This document shows, piece after piece, positions 53,489 to 62,311 of a DNA stretch of 64,000 nucleotides (positions within the stretch are counted from its first letter, which is position 1; each line of letters starts with the position of its first letter). The notes under the pieces are model-generated. The model was given only the letters and a program-made list of their open reading frames with translations, searched no databases and was not told the origin of the DNA. Location: NCBI RefSeq assembly GCF_001642955.1, contig NZ_LWSK01000005.1, positions 1 to 64,000 on the forward strand, in the 5' to 3' direction. Source of the DNA: Rubripirellula obstinata. Lineage in GTDB: Bacteria > Planctomycetota > Planctomycetia > Pirellulales > Pirellulaceae. Both the position numbers and the translations under genes were made by a program.

Positions 53489-53895
53489 CTTCCAACAACC
53501 CAAAACGATTCGTCATTCTGCATCACCGAGTCGGATCAGGATTCGGACGTACCGACCAAGACCATTTTGATTGGATGTTCGAGACCGGGCAAACACTGAT
53601 CACGTTTGCGACTCCGATGATCGAAGACATGCATTCAAACTTTCAAATCACATGCCAACTTCTGCCTGATCATCGGATCGTGTATCTGGATTTCGAAGGT
53701 TCGATACCGGACCGTGGCGAACTGCGTGACCGCGGTAGTGTGACGCGGATTGCTTCAGGCAGTTTTGAGGAAATCACAAACTCAGATGATCTGTTTTCCG
53801 CAGAGCTGTTGTTCTCACCAACAAACAAAAATACCGGAAGCGTCGAATTCAAAAAATGCGACCAACAGTGGGTTCTAAGATACAAATCAAACTGA
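53485..53895 (+). CDS. LigD 3'-phosphoesterase-like protein
   Basis: A 136-residue protein that starts KRFVILHHRVGSGFGRTDQDHFDWMFE and continues HRIVYLDFEGSIPDRGELRDRG. The pattern resembles the 3'-phosphoesterase domain of LigD (DNA polymerase ligase family), but the catalytic His residues are not certain by eye. It overlaps the secreted protein gene by 4 bases (ATGA), so it belongs to the ExbD operon, although the role in such an operon is unclear. It ends 13 bases before a convergent gene. Confidence 0.6.
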   Translation: MTSNNPKRFVILHHRVGSGFGRTDQDHFDWMFETGQTLITFATPMIEDMHSNFQITCQLLPDHRIVYLDFEGSIPDRGELRDRGSVTRIASGSFEEITNSDDLFSAELLFSPTNKNTGSVEFKKCDQQWVLRYKSN

Positions 53896-53908
53896 CGAGT
53901 GATTTGAC

Positions 53909-54715
53909 TCAACGAATCAACGACTCTTTTCTATTTGCACGGTCCATCTGAGCCCGCCGATGGATCCTGGGCAGGTACGAAACAAATTCGTGCGTCGATC
54001 CGACTGGCTTGAATTCTTCGGCGGTAATGTCGCCGGTATGTCCTGCCAATACCATCGCGCCCCGAACTAGGTTGACTGATTCAATGACGACGGGACTGGC
54101 GTGATATCGGGGATCTTCTGAAGGAATTGTCACCAGTGCAACGGGTCCAGAATCGGTAAAGTCCCAATCGATATCCAGCCCGCCCTTGGCCGCTTCTTTG
54201 GAAATTCCGCGAACAAATTTGTTTAGCGGCAACGGGATCGCGCCGGCGCGAAGATGGTGAAGCCGCAACGCCAACATGTTGGGCTGCTCGGTCAACTCGA
54301 CCGTTGCTTCGCAGGAAATTACCGTATCGATCTGCCCGCGCTGAAAACGAACCGCTGCCAAGATACGGTCATCTTCGACTTTGATTCTGGGCTCTCTCGC
54401 ACCGTAGGCCAGCAGTCTTGGGAATGCTCTTGGCAGTTCCTCAATCAACCAAGCATTGACCTGTTGATCGCTAAGAGCGGTGTTCCATCGTCCCCGTTTT
54501 GATCGGTCCGACTGGAATCGTCTCAATTCACTCTGCAGATTCCGACTTGCTTTGATCGACGGCAGGGGGCGAATCGTTTTGGCTTGCGAATAGAAGTCGG
54601 GGACGAACTTCGACTGTGCCTTTATCCAAAGTCCAGTACCGACCACAAATGCGAAAGCCAGAAACGTGCCTAGACCAAACGATCTGCAAAGAATTCGTTT
54701 TTTCGATCGGAGCAT
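53909..54715 (-). CDS. Membrane-anchored exported protein of unknown function
   Basis: A 268-residue protein with one N-terminal membrane anchor (about residues 13-31). The LSDQQVNAWLIEELPRAFP segment resembles YpmS-like proteins, where a similar LxxxQVNAxL motif follows the anchor. The rest is beta-rich and ends in a basic tail. No catalytic motif is visible. It lies 24 bases after the stop of the large exported protein on the same strand, so the two are likely co-transcribed. Confidence 0.65.
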   Translation of the reverse strand: MLRSKKRILCRSFGLGTFLAFAFVVGTGLWIKAQSKFVPDFYSQAKTIRPLPSIKASRNLQSELRRFQSDRSKRGRWNTALSDQQVNAWLIEELPRAFPRLLAYGAREPRIKVEDDRILAAVRFQRGQIDTVISCEATVELTEQPNMLALRLHHLRAGAIPLPLNKFVRGISKEAAKGGLDIDWDFTDSGPVALVTIPSEDPRYHASPVVIESVNLVRGAMVLAGHTGDITAEEFKPVGSTHEFVSYLPRIHRRAQMDRANRKESLIR

Positions 54716-54739
54716 TTTGCATTAAACCGTAAAGAAGAA

Positions 54740-57700
54740 TCAAAAGCGAAGGCGTTCCAACAACCAGACGCGATTTCGGTTCGCGACTTCAGGAACGTCT
54801 TCGATCAAGTTGGACTTCGCCGACTCCGTTGAAAGCAATGGTTTTTCCGAAGCATCTCCGGATTGATCCGACTGCTCTAACAACCGACTTGCCCAACGAT
54901 TCATCAGCAAATTTGCCGACGGTGTCAAATTGCCTCGGTGCAATCCCTCGACGGCAAGAAACGCTTGTCTCTGCAGATCGGTTCGTTCCCGAGCGGTGGA
55001 AAAGTCATCATGTAAACGAACATCATCGATCCAAACCAAACCGGGCGTCATACTGTCAATCGTCAATCGCAGCGAATCGGTCGTACTTGGGTCAATTGAA
55101 TCGACCTCTAATACTATACGTCTAGGCTGCCAGATTCCCGAACGCTGAATCTCCACGTCCGCACTCTTGCGAATCGGAACTCCTGCTTGCGTTCCCTCCA
55201 ACGACACTCGCAGATGTTGCACTTTTTCGCTGGTTGGATCTGCTTGCGGCGGTGTACTTTTGACACTCACACCCTGATCGGGAACAGTTGCTCGATTTTG
55301 CGGATGCGGAACTGACGAAGGTTCCCCCGCAATCTGGTCGCCACGCAAAGCCATCGAAACGGCGAGACGTCCTGACGCGGGAACCTCAATCGTATCGCTA
55401 ACCAACCAAGTTCGTGCCGAAACAGCTTGATCTGTTTTCAATCGAATCGACTTTGCACCATCACTCGCTTGTTCGGAATCAACCACCACGCAACCCGGTG
55501 GATGTTGGGCGTGTAACCATCCCACCAACCCCATTTCACCGACCGTCTCAAAGCTTCCGTTGTTCAATTGATCGTTGGACGCGGGATCACTGAGCATTCC
55601 CACGCGTTCAACGATTTCGGTAACATTCTTTTTGATCTGATCCACAACGCGATCACCCCCAGCGACTCGGGAACTCCATCGCCACGATGCCATTCCAACT
55701 TGCGAAGTCGGCGGGACGGGAAATCTCGATCGGAGCAATAGCGTCTGGCGAGCAGCCACATCCAAACCCTGGGTCAATTTTAGACCGTTCATGGATTCAA
55801 AAGACCCATCATCAATGCGTTCCCAAAGCACCGCATCACTTAGCAATGCCTCAGCGCCGGCCGCACCGTTTGAATCGTTAAGCGATTCCAATTGAATGAT
55901 GCTGTTCCACGGTGCCAAATTGGACAATGAAATCAACACACGGTTCTCAACGATCGCCTGATCGATTTGGCATGTCCCGTCACCGGGATCCAACGGTTCA
56001 AGTTGCTTGACAGAACTGACTGGCAACGCTTCAAAGGATTTACTGATTCGATTGAGTTGGTCGTCGACCGTGCCTTTGACGACTGCTTCGTCGATCACGA
56101 CGACGCTTGGACTGGATCGATGAATGATCTCGAACAAGCAGCCCGCAGGATCCTGCCGCGCGATCGGATCATCGATCACTGCAACGCCTGTCATTCGGGG
56201 TGACCCCGCGGACGAGAAATCGCTTGCCGGGCGGACGGAACCCGAGAAATCAAAGTTTGCAACCAGGACCGCGCCTTCAATGCCGGCGATGTCTTGTTGA
56301 GTTTTCTCATTCAGTCGGCCATCCGTACGAACCAACAAACGTTTCGTTCGACTAAGTTTTTTCAGAACATCAAGCGTGTCTTTTGTTACCTCCGAAGACT
56401 GATCCATCGTGATGACGAGTCCATCAAAGCAGCGAAATTCACTGAAGCGTTTGATTGTTTGCTGCAACGAATCGGCTTGATTGCCAACCAGTGATACTTG
56501 TGGCTTGATCGCAATGTCAAATCGCTCGAACACGTTCAGCACGACGGCTTCGCTGTCCGCTTCTTGGTCATCGATCGCTGTGCTTGGCGACGAAAATTCA
56601 ATCGGTGCAACCGGAATCGACAGTGACGATGCTCCCATTGCTTGGGCCTGTTCGACCACACGATGAGCGGCCAGCCAAGACTGATGAAGACCAATCGATC
56701 GGGGTTCGCAGACGGGTGACTCATCGACGGATTGCCAGTCTTCCGTCCAAGTCTGTATCCAAGAAGGATCTGAAATGGACAACACAATCCCTCGCATCAT
56801 CGGCCCACCGACAGACTTCCGATAAACCAGATTCGTGGAAGTCGCTGGTCCAGCGGTGACCGTGATGGACTCAAAGGCAACGGGATCCGATTCATTCAAA
56901 TTTGTTAGCCAAACTTGATCGTCTGGTTGTGGGTAATACAGATAAGTTCGAGTCAACCAGCGATCGTCGGATGCAGTTCGCGAAGGATCATCACCCTGAT
57001 CATTCGTCGCTTGTCCATTCTCGTCCTGGCGATAGGCACCAAGATGGCTCACAGAATCACGTGACTGAACAAGCGATGAGAATCTTGATTGAGTCTGATC
57101 GGCTCCGTGTCCTAAATCGATTCGCAATCCGCGGGCCTGATCACGCGGACACCGAATCGTAATCCGATGTGGGTAACCGATTGCCATGATCGGCAGCTTG
57201 GCTTGAAAAACGCTTTTGGGTTGCACGATGGAAATCGATTCGCCATCAGCCTGACCTTTTTGCAGATTGCCCTTCACGTATCGCACGCCGGGAATCAAAC
57301 GGGCGGCGGAATCGGGCAACCATTGCCCCAGTGCCATGGCAGTATCCGAAGGACGAATTTCGCCGATCGTTTGCCATGAAGTTGATTGTCGCGATGAAAG
57401 TGGCGACACAGCCGAAGGTGGCAATTGAACTAACATAGGAACCCGCAATTCCTCCAACACGATCTCTTTGGGTCGCAAACGAGCCCAAAGATTGTCACTG
57501 CGTCGAACGAGTTGAAAACGAACTTCGTAAACGCCCGCTTCCTTGGGCGAACGATCATCCAGAGAGATCGTTTGCGATTGTTCTGTTTCAGCGAAGAGGA
57601 TTTCACGTCGGCCGGACAGTACCTTGTGCCCCAAACCGGCTTGGTGGACCGAGTAAGAAAGCGTCAGAGGGTCATCATCGATATCAGCCGAGTCAGAGCT

Positions 57701-57982
57701 GGAGGTGGCTTGAATCTGAAAAACCCACGGCATCTTCTCATTGGCCTGCACAATTCTCAGCGACTTGCCCGCGACCAAACGGAGTCTCTTTGCTTGGGAA
57801 TCGGTATGTATTGAATCGGCAGCAGACTCAGCACGATTCTGTTCGGCAACGTGCCCTTCGTCAGCGAAACAAATGGGTTGAAAAGCAGCCGAAATCCAAA
57901 ACGACAGCAAAAACGACCACCGCAGAGACGTGCTCGCCCCAAAAGTTAAGTGATATTGGCCAAGACTTTCTTGTCGCGCCAC
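54740..57982 (-). CDS. Large exported protein with barrel-like and carbohydrate-binding-like regions
   Basis: A 1080-residue protein that starts with GTG and a signal peptide (hydrophobic core about 22-36, cleavage near FADEG). The middle (about 390-650) has the alternating pattern of a TIM-barrel glycoside-hydrolase-like domain (ASSLSIPVAPIEFS, IAIKPQVSLVG, FDGLVITMDQ, KRLLVRTDGR), but no catalytic Glu pair can be named. The C-terminal part (about 800-1010) looks like carbohydrate-binding modules (NGSFETVGEMGLVGWLHAQH, PGLVWIDDVRLHDD). It is probably a secreted polysaccharide-binding or degrading protein; this is inference. It is the first gene of a two-gene unit. Confidence 0.65.
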   Translation of the reverse strand: MARQESLGQYHLTFGASTSLRWSFLLSFWISAAFQPICFADEGHVAEQNRAESAADSIHTDSQAKRLRLVAGKSLRIVQANEKMPWVFQIQATSSSDSADIDDDPLTLSYSVHQAGLGHKVLSGRREILFAETEQSQTISLDDRSPKEAGVYEVRFQLVRRSDNLWARLRPKEIVLEELRVPMLVQLPPSAVSPLSSRQSTSWQTIGEIRPSDTAMALGQWLPDSAARLIPGVRYVKGNLQKGQADGESISIVQPKSVFQAKLPIMAIGYPHRITIRCPRDQARGLRIDLGHGADQTQSRFSSLVQSRDSVSHLGAYRQDENGQATNDQGDDPSRTASDDRWLTRTYLYYPQPDDQVWLTNLNESDPVAFESITVTAGPATSTNLVYRKSVGGPMMRGIVLSISDPSWIQTWTEDWQSVDESPVCEPRSIGLHQSWLAAHRVVEQAQAMGASSLSIPVAPIEFSSPSTAIDDQEADSEAVVLNVFERFDIAIKPQVSLVGNQADSLQQTIKRFSEFRCFDGLVITMDQSSEVTKDTLDVLKKLSRTKRLLVRTDGRLNEKTQQDIAGIEGAVLVANFDFSGSVRPASDFSSAGSPRMTGVAVIDDPIARQDPAGCLFEIIHRSSPSVVVIDEAVVKGTVDDQLNRISKSFEALPVSSVKQLEPLDPGDGTCQIDQAIVENRVLISLSNLAPWNSIIQLESLNDSNGAAGAEALLSDAVLWERIDDGSFESMNGLKLTQGLDVAARQTLLLRSRFPVPPTSQVGMASWRWSSRVAGGDRVVDQIKKNVTEIVERVGMLSDPASNDQLNNGSFETVGEMGLVGWLHAQHPPGCVVVDSEQASDGAKSIRLKTDQAVSARTWLVSDTIEVPASGRLAVSMALRGDQIAGEPSSVPHPQNRATVPDQGVSVKSTPPQADPTSEKVQHLRVSLEGTQAGVPIRKSADVEIQRSGIWQPRRIVLEVDSIDPSTTDSLRLTIDSMTPGLVWIDDVRLHDDFSTARERTDLQRQAFLAVEGLHRGNLTPSANLLMNRWASRLLEQSDQSGDASEKPLLSTESAKSNLIEDVPEVANRNRVWLLERLRF

Positions 57983-58299
57983 GTTAGCTGGTCCGATCGT
58001 AAACTAGAAATTCAAATGCGGAGACCCTGCGAGATATCGCAGTGTTTCAGATATCGCAGTGTTCCAGCACCGAACTAACAAACTGACCCGACCTGGGTAA
58101 AGGCAAGAAAATTCCGCCCCAAAGATTGCTATCAAATGTTGGCTTAGAAACCATCACGAAACAACGCCCCAATATCCCAACCCGGACGCGTAAGCGAGGG
58201 ATCCAGGCTGCAGCGATCCCTCGCTTACGCGTTCGGGTTGGGATTTCGATGCGTTTTGCTTTACCTGCAAATGCAATGGAACGGCCGATTCTAATTCGG
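57983..58299. other. Intergenic region with palindrome
   Basis: No gene is evident in this 317-base stretch between nadD and the large exported protein on the minus strand. It holds the family F palindrome at 58174-58244 and a short direct repeat of AGATATCGCAGTGTT around 58031-58062. Confidence 0.6.
58174..58244. repeat. Palindromic intergenic repeat (family F)
   Basis: Arms 58174-58203 and 58215-58244 are reverse complements over 30 bases with one mismatch and an 11-base loop. The arm starts ATCCCAACCCGGACGCGTAA. It lies just after the nadD stop on the minus strand and may also serve as its terminator. Confidence 0.92.
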
Positions 58300-58911
58300 T
58301 TACTGATATGGCTTTTCGCTGCGGATGAACGCCTCCACCGCGGCTGGAACCTGATAGCGAACGCTTTTGTTTCCCAGGATTCGGCGTCTTAGATCGGTGC
58401 TGCTGACTTCGATCAATGGCATCGGCACCACGCTGTTCTTGACCGTTTGCAGGCGGGCGTCATCACAAAAACGCTTGAGGATCGAAACATCAATCTCCGC
58501 ATCGCCGCCTCGCTGAATCACGGCTAGGGTTGCAAGTTCCAACAACTGTGATGGTTGATGCCAACGATCAAAGGAAGCGAGCGAATCACTGCCGACGATT
58601 AAAAACAATTCATCATCAGGATGCTGTTTTTGAATTTCGGCAACGGTATCCACCGTATAGCTGACTTCGCCACGAGCGATCTCGCGATCATCGAGCACGA
58701 AAAACGGATTCCCCGAAATCGCCAATCGCACCATCTGCAATCGATGATCATCCGACGCGACGGGGCCATCGGGTTTTAGAGGCGACGTCGCAGCCGGAAT
58801 CCACCGCACCTGATCCAGCGACAATTGTTCCCGCGCCGCCTCGGCAATCCAAAGATGCCCCAAATGTACCGGATCGAACGACCCACCAAAAATTCCAATC
58901 CGCTGCGGCAC
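58300..58911 (-). CDS. nadD: Nicotinate-nucleotide adenylyltransferase
   Basis: A 203-residue nucleotidyltransferase for NAD synthesis (nicotinate mononucleotide plus ATP to deamido-NAD). RIGIFGGSFDPVHLGHL holds the HxGH motif, and SSTDLRRRI is the C-terminal ISSTxIR motif. GTG at 58911 is chosen because AAAGGA lies 9 bases ahead and family length fits; the frame is open to 59061, overlapping priA. It is divergent from priA. Confidence 0.92.
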   Translation of the reverse strand: MPQRIGIFGGSFDPVHLGHLWIAEAAREQLSLDQVRWIPAATSPLKPDGPVASDDHRLQMVRLAISGNPFFVLDDREIARGEVSYTVDTVAEIQKQHPDDELFLIVGSDSLASFDRWHQPSQLLELATLAVIQRGGDAEIDVSILKRFCDDARLQTVKNSVVPMPLIEVSSTDLRRRILGNKSVRYQVPAAVEAFIRSEKPYQ

Positions 58912-59122
58912 CAGTTGAGTTCCTTTTGTTTGACTTTCATTCGTCCGACAATCCACGCTTCTGGACCAATGTAACGTTGATCCTGACTTCTTTGTGACCA
59001 GACGTGTCCGACGCGTCGCGATGATGAATCTAACCGGGTCCGAATTCCTGACGAGATTCACTATGTTGACTGATCAAGCACAATTTCCAAAAGACCTTTT
59101 ACCCTCCGCGATACCCAGTTTA

Positions 59123-61480
59123 ATGTCGGACCCGTTGGACGAATTCGAGAACATGCCGCCCGCTGATAAAGGTCAGCAGCCAGGACATCAGAAGCAAGAG
59201 GAATTGTTTGAGACCGCGCCCCCGCCCTGGGAATTGGCGGTCCAGGATGACGTCGCGACGGCCACGATTGTGTTCAGCGAAGCGCCGCATGGGCCTTACG
59301 ATTACCGCATCCCAGACGAAATGCGGGACGACCTGAAACCCGGCATGCGGGTGAAGGTTCCGCTGGGGCATCGCAAGAAAGCCATGATTGGTTGGTGTAC
59401 CGAAACCAAAATGGGTTCCTCGGCATCGCGAACGCTGCGCGATGTCAGCGAGGTCTTGGATGACGATCCGCTGTGCGACGCCCACTTGGTGCGGTTGGTG
59501 ATGTGGATGAGTCACTATTATCAGGCACCCGCCGGCCAAGTTTTTGACACGCTGATCCCTTCGAGCGTTCGATCCAACGCGGGAACACGCGAGCGAACGT
59601 ATTTCAAACTGACTCGCCGTGACATCGAAGACGAATTGATTGAATCGTTACCGCCCAAACAACAGCAAGCGATTCGTTTCCTGATCATGTCAGGCCGGCC
59701 GATGACGTCGGCTCAAGTCATGATCGGAGCCGATTGCACGATCAGTCCGATCAAGTCGCTGGAAAAAAAGGGCTTGGTCGTTTCGGAAGCTCGTCGTGAA
59801 ATGGCGACGAGTACACCGATGCGATGGCAACTCGACGACGGCGAAACTGAAACCAAACATGAATTGACCGATGACCAGTCGGTTGCGTTGGGGAAAATTA
59901 AAGACGCGGTGGATGCCGAGGAAGGGAAAGCGTTATTGTTGCATGGCGTCACCGGCAGCGGCAAAACCGAAGTCTACATTCGCGCAATCGAGCACGTTGT
60001 CAAGTTTGGTCGCAGCGCGATCGTATTGGTTCCTGAAATATCGTTGACACCGCAGACTCGCGGCCGATTCGAACGTCGGTTCGAGGGCGTTGCCGTCCTG
60101 CACTCGCAAATGACGCCAGCCGAACGCCATTTCCAATGGCAACGAATTCGTCGAAACGAAGTTCAGGTGGTGATTGGTCCAAGGTCCGCCGTATTTGCTC
60201 CGCTGCCACGTCTAGGTCTGATCATTTTGGATGAAGAACACGACGGGTCGTTCAAACAGGGAACCGCGCCGCGGTACCACGCCCGCAAAGTGGCACACGC
60301 GCGAGCGATGTCGCTGAAAATCCCGATCATCCTGGGCACGGCAACACCGTCGCTGGAATCCTGGCACGCTTGTTCGACCGGTCACGCTGATTTGATCTCG
60401 ATGCCGTCGCGAGTTGGCAATCGGCCCATGCCCGACGTGCAATTGGTGGATTTGAAAAACCGTGATGATCGCACGTCCGGTGCAATCAGTCGTCCGTTGC
60501 ATCAGGCAGTGGTGGATACGCTGGAGGAAAACGGTCAAATCATTTTGCTGCTCAATCGACGCGGGTTTGCCACGACGATTCAATGTCCTTCGTGCGGTCA
60601 TGTGGTTTCGTGTCCCGATTGTGACATGCCGCTGACGCATCACCGTGATGGTGGCAAGGCGGTTTGTCATTACTGCGATTACACGATCGGAACGCCACCC
60701 TGGTGCCCGGCATGCCGGTTTGACGGAATTCGCTACGGTGGCCTCGGGACGCAGCGTCTGGAGGTCGAGGTCAAAAGTCGGTTCCCTGGCGCGAAGGTCG
60801 CACGCATGGACAGCGACACGATGCGCCGGCCTGGCAGCCACCAAAAGGTGCTTTCCGCGTTCCGATCGGGCGAAATCAATATCTTGTTGGGCACGCAAAT
60901 GATCGCCAAAGGACTGGACTTCCCCAACGTGTTGTTGGTGGGAGTGATCAATGCCGACAGTGCCCTGCACTTCCCCGATTTCCGTGCCGCCGAACGGACC
61001 TTTGGCTTGGTGACTCAGGTCGCCGGTCGCACCGGACGCGGCGACCGTGGCGGGCGAGTGATTGTGCAAACTTTTTCACCCGAACACCCGGCGATTCAAG
61101 CTGCATCACGCCACGATTATGAACAGTTCGCCCATGATGAAATGAACGCTCGGCGAAAGTTCAACTACCCGCCATTGGGCAGCGTTGCTCGAATCATCAT
61201 TCGTGGCGGCGTCGAAGAGGTCACTGAATCAACGGCGGAGTCTTTAGTACGCCACTTCGAATCCGCACGAGACAAACTCGGTCACGAAGTCCGCATCTTG
61301 GGCCCGGCTCCGCCACCGATGTCAAAGCTGAAAGGGAAGTACCGCTTTCACATCCTGTTGCAAGCCGTCGCATCAGGGCCTCTTGGCGAGGTCATCCGAA
61401 CGGCGACCGACAAGTTTGTCATTCCAGAAAAAGACGACGTGCAATACGTCGTCGATATCGATCCCATGGAAATGCTTTGA
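59123..61480 (+). CDS. priA: Primosomal helicase PriA
   Basis: A 785-residue superfamily 2 helicase that restarts stalled forks. The N-terminal 3'-DNA-binding domain includes GMRVKVPLGHRKK. Walker A GVTGSGKTEVY, DEEHDGSFKQ, GTATPSLESW, the zinc cluster (CPSC, CPDC, CHYC and CPAC), and TQMIAKGLDFPNV are all present. It is complete. The start is uncertain: in-frame ATGs at 59024, 59027, 59063 and 59123 have no clear ribosome-binding site, and 59123 starts the acidic segment MSDPLDEFENM. Confidence 0.94.
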   Translation: MSDPLDEFENMPPADKGQQPGHQKQEELFETAPPPWELAVQDDVATATIVFSEAPHGPYDYRIPDEMRDDLKPGMRVKVPLGHRKKAMIGWCTETKMGSSASRTLRDVSEVLDDDPLCDAHLVRLVMWMSHYYQAPAGQVFDTLIPSSVRSNAGTRERTYFKLTRRDIEDELIESLPPKQQQAIRFLIMSGRPMTSAQVMIGADCTISPIKSLEKKGLVVSEARREMATSTPMRWQLDDGETETKHELTDDQSVALGKIKDAVDAEEGKALLLHGVTGSGKTEVYIRAIEHVVKFGRSAIVLVPEISLTPQTRGRFERRFEGVAVLHSQMTPAERHFQWQRIRRNEVQVVIGPRSAVFAPLPRLGLIILDEEHDGSFKQGTAPRYHARKVAHARAMSLKIPIILGTATPSLESWHACSTGHADLISMPSRVGNRPMPDVQLVDLKNRDDRTSGAISRPLHQAVVDTLEENGQIILLLNRRGFATTIQCPSCGHVVSCPDCDMPLTHHRDGGKAVCHYCDYTIGTPPWCPACRFDGIRYGGLGTQRLEVEVKSRFPGAKVARMDSDTMRRPGSHQKVLSAFRSGEINILLGTQMIAKGLDFPNVLLVGVINADSALHFPDFRAAERTFGLVTQVAGRTGRGDRGGRVIVQTFSPEHPAIQAASRHDYEQFAHDEMNARRKFNYPPLGSVARIIIRGGVEEVTESTAESLVRHFESARDKLGHEVRILGPAPPPMSKLKGKYRFHILLQAVASGPLGEVIRTATDKFVIPEKDDVQYVVDIDPMEML

Positions 61481-61497
61481 TCGCGGAACAGAGCTTG

Positions 61498-61570
61498 TAG
61501 GCCGTCGCGAGTGAAGCGAGTTACGGCATTGATCGTGAAGCCGTGTGTCGCGGAGTTCCGCACGGCCTAC
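61498..61570. repeat. Imperfect palindromic repeat (family C)
   Basis: Left arm 61498-61527 (GTAGGCCGTCGCGAGTGAAG...) and right arm 61540-61570 are imperfect reverse complements with matching GTAGGCCGT/ACGGCCTAC ends. It lies 17 bases after the priA stop and resembles the perfect element at 17373-17448 in outer sequence. Confidence 0.8.
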
Positions 61571-61600
61571 GTCCTGGAATTGACCAAGATAAACGCAAAC

Positions 61601-61628
61601 AGCCTTGCATCAATTCTGATGCAAGGCT
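61601..61628 (-). terminator. Hairpin, probable terminator of the small secreted protein gene
   Basis: AGCCTTGCATCA (61601-61612) pairs perfectly with TGATGCAAGGCT (61617-61628) with a 4-base loop. Downstream on the minus strand the sequence is T-rich (GTTTGCGTTTA). It lies 31 bases after the minus-strand stop at 61660. Confidence 0.75.
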
Positions 61629-61659
61629 GCGAGTGTTAGCGTTGGGCCTGATTGAAAGT

Positions 61660-62184
61660 TCATTGGCCGTAGTAGACAGGTTGGTTGGAGTAGACCGGCT
61701 GAGTCGTGTAGATCGGTTGGCCCCAACGGTTGTCTACGGCACGCGATCGTGAACTGCTGAATTGCCCAAAGTCGGCAACGGACATCGAATCGGCTCGGGC
61801 GTTGGACCATGTTCCGTTGGCTCGTGCGATTCCGGTACTTCGCGAGAAACCGCCAAGGCTAAGTGCGGTCGAGTCGGCTCGTGAACGTGCTCCCCAGCCG
61901 TTGGCGTGGGAACGTCCGTTGCTGATTGCGACGCCGCCGGCTGCGATCGCGGTGCTGTTGCCGCTGGCGAATCCGCCGTTGCGACCACTGCCTCGCATGC
62001 TGGCTCTTGCGTATCCGCCGCCCGTGGCGAACGAGGTTGCGTTGAGCCGTGTGTTGCCTCGGCCGCTGGCGGTCGAGATCGCTGTGCCGCCGGTTGAATA
62101 GCTGCTGGCGGTGACTTGTGCGTCAACTTCGCTGGCGATCAGGGAAAGAGCGGCAACAGCGAGGGTCAGGATGCGAATGTTCAT
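61660..62184 (-). CDS. Small secreted Ser/Gly/Ala-rich protein
   Basis: A 174-residue protein with a signal peptide (MNIRILTLAVAALSLIASEVDA). The mature chain is low in complexity: repeats of the kind ATSFATGGG, RADSTALSLGG, ANGTWSNARADS, and a C-terminal QPVYSNQPVYYGQ. Small repetitive exports like this occur in planctomycetes; function is unknown. AAGGA lies before the ATG at 62184. It is transcribed divergently from the terminal kinase gene. Confidence 0.75.
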   Translation of the reverse strand: MNIRILTLAVAALSLIASEVDAQVTASSYSTGGTAISTASGRGNTRLNATSFATGGGYARASMRGSGRNGGFASGNSTAIAAGGVAISNGRSHANGWGARSRADSTALSLGGFSRSTGIARANGTWSNARADSMSVADFGQFSSSRSRAVDNRWGQPIYTTQPVYSNQPVYYGQ

Positions 62185-62311
62185 GGTCAGGGTTCCTTGG
62201 TAAATGTTGTAAAGTGTCGGATGGTGGGAAGGTTTTGTTGTCTTCACCAGTACCTGCGGGCAGTTGCCGAAAACCCCTTAACGATTTCTGAGAAATACTT
62301 TGCCGGACCCA

